A DNA stretch of 64,000 nt, taken from assembly GCA_963682005.1 (NCBI GenBank), contig OY820914.1, forward strand, positions 1,054,001 to 1,118,000. The letters run 5' to 3'. The notes below the pieces were generated by a model that had not been told where the DNA came from, ran no database searches, and worked only from the letters and a program-made list of their open reading frames with translations. Positions 62,428 through 64,000 of the stretch are shown here, one piece after another. The stretch is from CAIYUC01 sp963682005. GTDB lineage: Bacteria; Bacteroidota; Bacteroidia; Bacteroidales; FEN-979. How positions within the stretch are numbered: the first letter of the stretch is position 1; each line of letters begins with the position of its first letter. The position numbers were made by a program, and so were the translations under genes.

Positions 62428-62931
62428 TTACTTTTCTCCCGGAAACCTGATCTCACTTCCGAAAAGCTTCATCAGGAGAGGGAAAAGAATGGCAACAGGT
62501 TTATAAAGTACAGATTCCTCCTTCGTTTTGGGCGTAATCATTTTCTCCTTCGGATCGATGCTGTGAATAATGAAAAAAATGATGCTGGCAAGAAAAATGC
62601 CTTTCAGCAGTCCGAAGATCCCGCCGAAAAGATGATTGAAAAATCCCATCCCGACAAGATCCACAAGCTTTTCAAGCCCTTTTCCAAGGAGCATCACCAG
62701 GATCACAACCGCCAGGAACGTAATGATAAAAGAAAGGATCGGAAGCCATTTTTGCGAAGGTCGCAGGTGCTCGGCCACGTAGCCGCCAAGAAAGTTTGAA
62801 AAATGAACGGCGATGTAGATCCCCAGCACAAGTGCCACCAGGGAAGCAAGGCTGATGATGAGCCCCTTGCGTACACCAAGTACGAGCAGCAACCCGACAA
62901 AGCAGAGGATGATGATATCAAGATAGTTCAT
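62428..62931 (-). CDS. CvpA family membrane protein
   Basis: A 167-residue protein with four membrane helices: LDIIILCFVGLLLVLGVRKGLI, LVALVLGIYIAVHFS, LPILSFIITFLAVVILVMLLG and GLLKGIFLASIIFFII. The order and the GxRKGL and LFGGIFGLLKG motifs are those of CvpA, named for colicin V production but widespread and linked to envelope functions. It begins 2 bp after the ATPase gene, so it belongs to the same operon. The last 30 residues are cytoplasmic or periplasmic and variable. Confidence 0.87.
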   Translation of the reverse strand: MNYLDIIILCFVGLLLVLGVRKGLIISLASLVALVLGIYIAVHFSNFLGGYVAEHLRPSQKWLPILSFIITFLAVVILVMLLGKGLEKLVDLVGMGFFNHLFGGIFGLLKGIFLASIIFFIIHSIDPKEKMITPKTKEESVLYKPVAILFPLLMKLFGSEIRFPGEK

Positions 62932-62933
62932 CG

Positions 62934-63680
62934 CTATTTTTTCAGCCGGGAGGTGAGTTCTGTCCCGAATACAAAATCATTCAGCTCGACATTGCTGGTT
63001 TGAAGGATTTCATCTTTGCTCCCGGTCCACCAGAGTCTTCCTTTGTAAATGAATGCAACACTGTCGCCGATGCTCAGCACTGAATTCATATCGTGCGTAT
63101 TCACGATGGTCGTGATATTGTATTCGATCGTGATCTCTTTGATGAGGATGTCGATCACCCCGGCTGTTTGCGGATCAAGGCCTGAATTCGGCTCATCACA
63201 GAAAAGATATTTCGGGTTCATGGCAATGGCGCGGGCGATGGCCACCCTTTTCCGCATCCCCCCGCTGAGTTCTGAAGGCATCAGCCTGTTTACATTCTCA
63301 AGGTTTACACGCTGAAGGACAAAATTCACACGTTCTTTTTTCTCTTCTTCCGATTGGGTTGTAAACATATTCAACGGGAACATCACATTCTGCTCAACAT
63401 CCAGGTAATCGAACAGGGCGCCGCCCTGGAAAAGCATTCCGATTTCCTGCCGGATCGCTTTCCTCTGATGGAAATTCATCTTGGTAAAATCCCTGTTGTT
63501 ATAAAGAATTTCACCTGAGTCAACATCCACCAACCCGACCAGGGATTTCATGAAAACTGTCTTCCCTGAGCCACTCTGGCCGATCACAAGGTTTGTTTTC
63601 CCCGGATGAAAAGAAAGGGAGATATCGATCAATACATGATGATCGCCGAAATGCTTATTTACCATGCGGGCCTCGATCAT
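62934..63680 (-). CDS. mlaF: ABC transporter ATPase, MlaF-like
   Basis: A 248-residue ATPase of the MlaF family, part of a lipid transporter that helps keep outer membrane lipid asymmetry. Walker A GQSGSGKT at residues 34-41, signature LSGGMRKRVAIARAI, Walker B YLFCDEP, and the H-loop histidine in NTHDMNSV. The ATG overlaps the permease stop by 4 bp. A substrate-binding MCE protein (MlaD) is expected but not seen in the window. Confidence 0.92.
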   Translation of the reverse strand: MIEARMVNKHFGDHHVLIDISLSFHPGKTNLVIGQSGSGKTVFMKSLVGLVDVDSGEILYNNRDFTKMNFHQRKAIRQEIGMLFQGGALFDYLDVEQNVMFPLNMFTTQSEEEKKERVNFVLQRVNLENVNRLMPSELSGGMRKRVAIARAIAMNPKYLFCDEPNSGLDPQTAGVIDILIKEITIEYNITTIVNTHDMNSVLSIGDSVAFIYKGRLWWTGSKDEILQTSNVELNDFVFGTELTSRLKK

Positions 63681-64000
63681 GTGAGAAGAATTTGTGTCAG
63701 GACCAGGTTGAACAGGATGATCAGGATGCTGCTGTACACAACGGCTTTGGTGCTGGCCTGACCGACCTGGAGGGCACCTCCTTCCGTCACATATCCGAAA
63801 AATCCCGAAACGGATGAAATGATAAATGCAAAGACCACTGTTTTTGCCAGGGCATAGAAGATCGTATACCCGTCGAATGTGATCCGGATGCCGGCAACAT
63901 AATCAGGTGTGGTCACCAGTCCGCTAAGAACCATGGCCACCCAGCCGCCAAGGATCCCCATCCACATGCTGATAACGATGAGAACGGGATTGATGAGTAC
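63677..64000 (-). CDS. mlaE: ABC transporter permease, MlaE-like (partial, 5' end outside the window)
   Basis: Only the C-terminal 107 codons are present; the frame stays open to the window edge. The sequence (MWMGILGGWVAMVLSGLV, TVVFAFIISSVSGFFGYVTEGGALQVGQASTKAVVYSSILIILFNLVLTQIL) is the end of an MlaE-type permease with its SGFFGYxxxGGAxxVGxATTxAVV-like block. The gene overlaps mlaF by 4 bp. Confidence 0.9.
   Translation of the reverse strand, partial: VLINPVLIVISMWMGILGGWVAMVLSGLVTTPDYVAGIRITFDGYTIFYALAKTVVFAFIISSVSGFFGYVTEGGALQVGQASTKAVVYSSILIILFNLVLTQILLT

Overview
The window looks like a chromosome segment of a Bacteroidota bacterium, probably of the Bacteroidales type and outside the well-known gut genera. 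Evidence: several upstream regions carry the Bacteroidota promoter element TAnnTTTG, many large secreted proteins end in a type IX secretion (T9SS) sorting domain, sensor kinases are of the LytS type with a LytTR regulator, and housekeeping proteins read as Bacteroidota versions. The left edge cuts nuoL and the right edge cuts an MlaE-like permease.

Layout. 1-6443 (minus): a respiratory complex I operon nuoA-B-C-D-H-I-J-K-L with no nuoE, nuoF or nuoG between D and H. 6555-7634: a four-helix-bundle protein and a degenerate nucleotidyltransferase-like protein. 7980-26601: an accessory region of secreted proteins. It holds two giant multidomain proteins that share a cohesin-like/dockerin-like/T9SS C-terminal half, a RelE/ParE-type toxin-antitoxin pair, a beta-helix protein with a missing 5' end, a beta-propeller-like protein and two paralogous T9SS proteins, separated by repeat-rich spacers. 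27208-28285: a DUF3109 cysteine-rich protein and a ferritin. 28478-33786 (minus): ATP synthase genes atpB-E-F-H-A-G without beta and epsilon. 34177-37865: TolC, a MacA/HlyD-like adaptor and TsaB. 37926-43062 (minus): a LytTR response regulator with two paralogous kinases whose extracytoplasmic parts carry FG-GAP-like repeats. 43264-48675: an AT-rich stretch with a small T9SS protein, a collagen-like protein, a membrane GT-C/TPR protein and a small-protein/nucleotidyltransferase pair. 48678-64000: ispG, a diacylglycerol-kinase-like enzyme, a lipoprotein, a barrel protein, a 76-bp tandem array, an O-antigen ligase-like protein, two glycosyltransferases, a nitrilase-family amidase, pgk, a large secreted protein with a Fibrobacter-type C-terminal domain, and cvpA-mlaF-mlaE.

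The most striking feature is the repeat content. Spacers carry short hairpin elements and simple tandem strings. One 63-bp element (two copies) folds into a three-stem structure with a compensatory base-pair change between copies. A 120-150 bp element (three copies) also shows a compensatory change, and one copy ends exactly where a beta-helix gene loses its start. Related repeat sequence is also present in frame inside three conserved genes, tsaB, ispG and a family 9 glycosyltransferase, where it adds low-complexity peptide to otherwise normal enzymes.

No tRNA, rRNA, CRISPR array, intact transposase or phage genes were recognised. All family assignments come from reading motifs and layout; no database search was run.
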